Source: Chara braunii (taxonomy: Eukaryota; Streptophyta; Charophyceae; Charales; Characeae). From it: DNA of 29,972 bases. The notes beneath the pieces are model-generated. The model was not told where the DNA came from, made no database searches, and saw only the letters and a program-made list of their open reading frames with translations. Positions within the stretch are counted from its first letter, which is position 1. Every line of letters begins with the position of its first letter. The position numbers and the translations under genes were made by a program. This document shows, one piece after another, positions 28,721 to 29,972 of the stretch. The stretch is taken from NCBI GenBank assembly GCA_003427395.1, contig BFEA01000319.1:712114-742085 (forward strand). Reading direction: 5' to 3'.

Positions 28721-28830
28721 TCCTACCTTCTTCCCCCGAAAACAACGTACGGTCATTATAGCTGTATTAGACTGAAAGATACCCCAAATTCAGCTATAAT
28801 GACCGTGCGTTGTATTCGGGGGAAGTAGGA
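28721..28830. repeat. long imperfect hairpin (MITE or miRNA-precursor-like)
   Basis: The left arm 28721-28764 and right arm 28791-28830 pair over about 40 positions with two mismatches and one 4-nt bulge (CTTC on the left). The stem includes CGGTCATTATAGCTG and its complement without error. The loop is 26 nt. Arm length, few mismatches and loop size suit either a short foldback transposon or a small-RNA precursor. No coding. Confidence 0.8.
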
Positions 28831-28900
28831 CGACACATTGGCAAGGAATCCTTCGTATTTTCTATATATCAGGAATTACTGCGCCGATCTGGAGACGTGT

Positions 28901-29066
28901 GCCTGCCACACCCACTGTCGAAACGGAAACAGAAGGAATGCATCTGCCGCAGAAAGTGGAAAGATGCATCCATCCATTGCTATTCGTAGTAACGGATGCA
29001 TCTTGCCGTCCTCCGCGGGAAAGACTCATTCGTTCGTTTTTCATTTCGACGGTGGTATGGCGAGGC
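28901..29066. mobile_element. foldback element, family M1, copy 2
   Basis: Ends GCCTGCCACACCCACTGTCG and CGACGGTGGTATGGCGAGGC are inverted with a few mismatches. Next come AAACGGAAAC/GTTTTTCATTT, and inside AATGCATCTGCC, AGATGCATCCATCC and GGATGCATCTT, all shared with the copy at 19477-19648. About 166 bp, non-coding. Confidence 0.72.
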
Positions 29067-29285
29067 GCTAATAATAAGACCCCAGACAAACGAAGTTCGG
29101 CGTCCTGTATGTTTCATTTCACTTTTCTTTCACTTGATTCAAAAGTAAATATGCCATAAAATATTATTATTCTACCATTGATCGAAATTTATGTACTTCT
29201 CTTTCATTTCCTCCATCGTTTCGTGGCGATCTGAGGACTGCTCTGCTCTGCTGTTGTGTGCTAATCTCTTTGATGGTACATCAAG

Positions 29286-29413
29286 GGCCTCGCTGCACTA
29301 CGGTAGTCTCGAAATGCGCAAAACGAGAGTGAATCTTCCGCTAGAATATGGAAAGATACACGGCCAACATTTTTGTCTTTTGTGCATGTCGACGAGAGTA
29401 GTGCAGCGAGGCC
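29286..29413. mobile_element. foldback element, family M2, well-preserved copy
   Basis: Perfect 16-bp terminal inverted repeats GGCCTCGCTGCACTAC (29286-29301) and GTAGTGCAGCGAGGCC (29398-29413). Sub-terminal ATGCGCAAAA pairs with TTTTGTGCAT. The flanks CATCAAG and CATTAAG differ at one base and may be a 7-bp target duplication. 128 bp, no coding capacity. Confidence 0.8.
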
Positions 29414-29449
29414 CATTAAGGGTACTCTGCAAGACTCGCTGTTTTTTCG

Positions 29450-29665
29450 ATGGGGAATAATCTTTTTTCGATGGGGAACAAAATCCCAAAAGATTGCACG
29501 GGGCAGGTTGTGGAGATTTGCCACCTTTCGGAGCATGGTCCCATTAGCAAAGAGGATTGGATTGAACGCCTGAATCTGACCGCGTTTGTGGACAAGTGCA
29601 GAAAATCGAGATTGGACTCCTTTTCTGCATCTCTGCCTAAAACACGCCCAGATTCAGGATCTTAA
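29450..29665 (+). CDS. hypothetical 71-residue open frame
   Basis: Not recognised. It starts MGNNLFSMGNKIPK (the first residues are a 19-bp duplication containing TTTTTTCGATGGGGAA) and continues through GPISKEDWIERLNL to a Ser/Pro/Arg-rich end. The composition is protein-like without low complexity. It lies between two foldback elements and could be an exon, a captured gene piece, or chance. No supporting splice or promoter signal was seen. Confidence 0.22.
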   Translation: MGNNLFSMGNKIPKDCTGQVVEICHLSEHGPISKEDWIERLNLTAFVDKCRKSRLDSFSASLPKTRPDSGS

Positions 29666-29864
29666 TCCTATCCCCGTTGCAAGTGGGAACATGCTGCCGG
29701 AGGACGAGTACGTCCGGCGGCCTTTTTGATGTCATTACAATGCGAGTTTCGTCGTCTACGGTTTTGCTCCCTTGAACACGATTAAAAATAAAAGAAAAAT
29801 AAAAAAAATTGGAACACGATTTTGTTGGGTGCGACGTGTTTTGGCGGGTTGGTTGTAGGATGCA

Positions 29865-29972
29865 GGGCCTCGCCCCACGGCGCACGAAACGAAAACGAAA
29901 CGAGTGCATCTGGCCACGAAAGGTGGCAAAATACACTCCTTACTATTTATAGCAAACCGATGAACCTGGCCA
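29865..29972. mobile_element. foldback element, family M1, copy 3 (cut by window end)
   Basis: Starts GGGCCTCGCCCCACGG, then CACGAAACGAAAACGAAACG and GTGCATCTGGCCACGAAA, matching the left half of the other M1 copies. The right arm lies beyond the window. Confidence 0.6.

Noticed and set aside
29692-29728. Hairpin followed by T5, like a bacterial terminator
   Set aside because: GCCG/CGGC and GGACG/CGTCC pair, but the window is clearly eukaryotic and no gene ends here.

Overview
The window is nuclear DNA from a plant-lineage eukaryote, gene-poor and repeat-rich. The one convincing gene is a green-plant type calcium-dependent protein kinase-related kinase (CRK). It sits among L1-type LINE fragments with a zf-RVT tail, tRNA-derived SINE-like sequences, small foldback elements, long microsatellites, a 640-bp assembly gap and stray Ns. 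A large-genome streptophyte such as a charophyte alga (for example Chara) would fit. That is an inference from style, not a proven identification, and no bacterial gene organisation is present.

Layout. 1-4.05 kb: tandem repeats, short poly(A) retroposons in minus orientation (one with an exact 12-bp target duplication), a 397-bp inverted-repeat element, a 133-bp repeat array and a (GAT)n-based minisatellite. 4.8-12.1 kb: LINE territory. A decayed reverse transcriptase fragment (4.87-5.35 kb) and a LINE 3' end (6.08-6.21 kb) are followed by a much longer broken LINE (7.14-about 12.08 kb) carrying endonuclease, reverse transcriptase and C-terminal zinc-finger segments and an A-rich tail. 12.08-13.28 kb: two tandem 625-bp units, each encoding a gag-like CCHC zinc-knuckle fragment. 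13.6-14.35 kb: assembly gap and GA microsatellite. 15.9-17.4 kb: the 3' part of a second LINE on the minus strand with a 339-codon open frame. 17.9-19.7 kb: GA microsatellite, 205-bp repeats, an exon-like open frame and two foldback elements.

20-22.99 kb is the leader and promoter side of the kinase, ending in a pyrimidine-rich tract and AG that look like the end of a 5'-UTR intron. The kinase (23.02-24.93 kb, plus strand, 637 codons) has no introns in its coding region. It has an N-terminal Met-Gly-Asn-Cys acylation signal, a complete kinase domain, and a CRK-type C-terminal region in which only one EF-hand loop looks able to bind calcium. Its 3' flank (24.9-28.45 kb) is largely built from degenerate tandem duplications, including a 150-bp unit with a 65-nt G run. 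The last 1.5 kb holds T runs flanked by direct repeats, a long hairpin and three more foldback elements.

The genes do not form a pathway. The main biology is one kinase gene inside a landscape of small non-autonomous elements. The most novel-looking items are the very short hairpin-bearing poly(A) retroposons with exact target duplications, the foldback families sharing a GGGCCTCG terminus, and the 28.7-kb hairpin.
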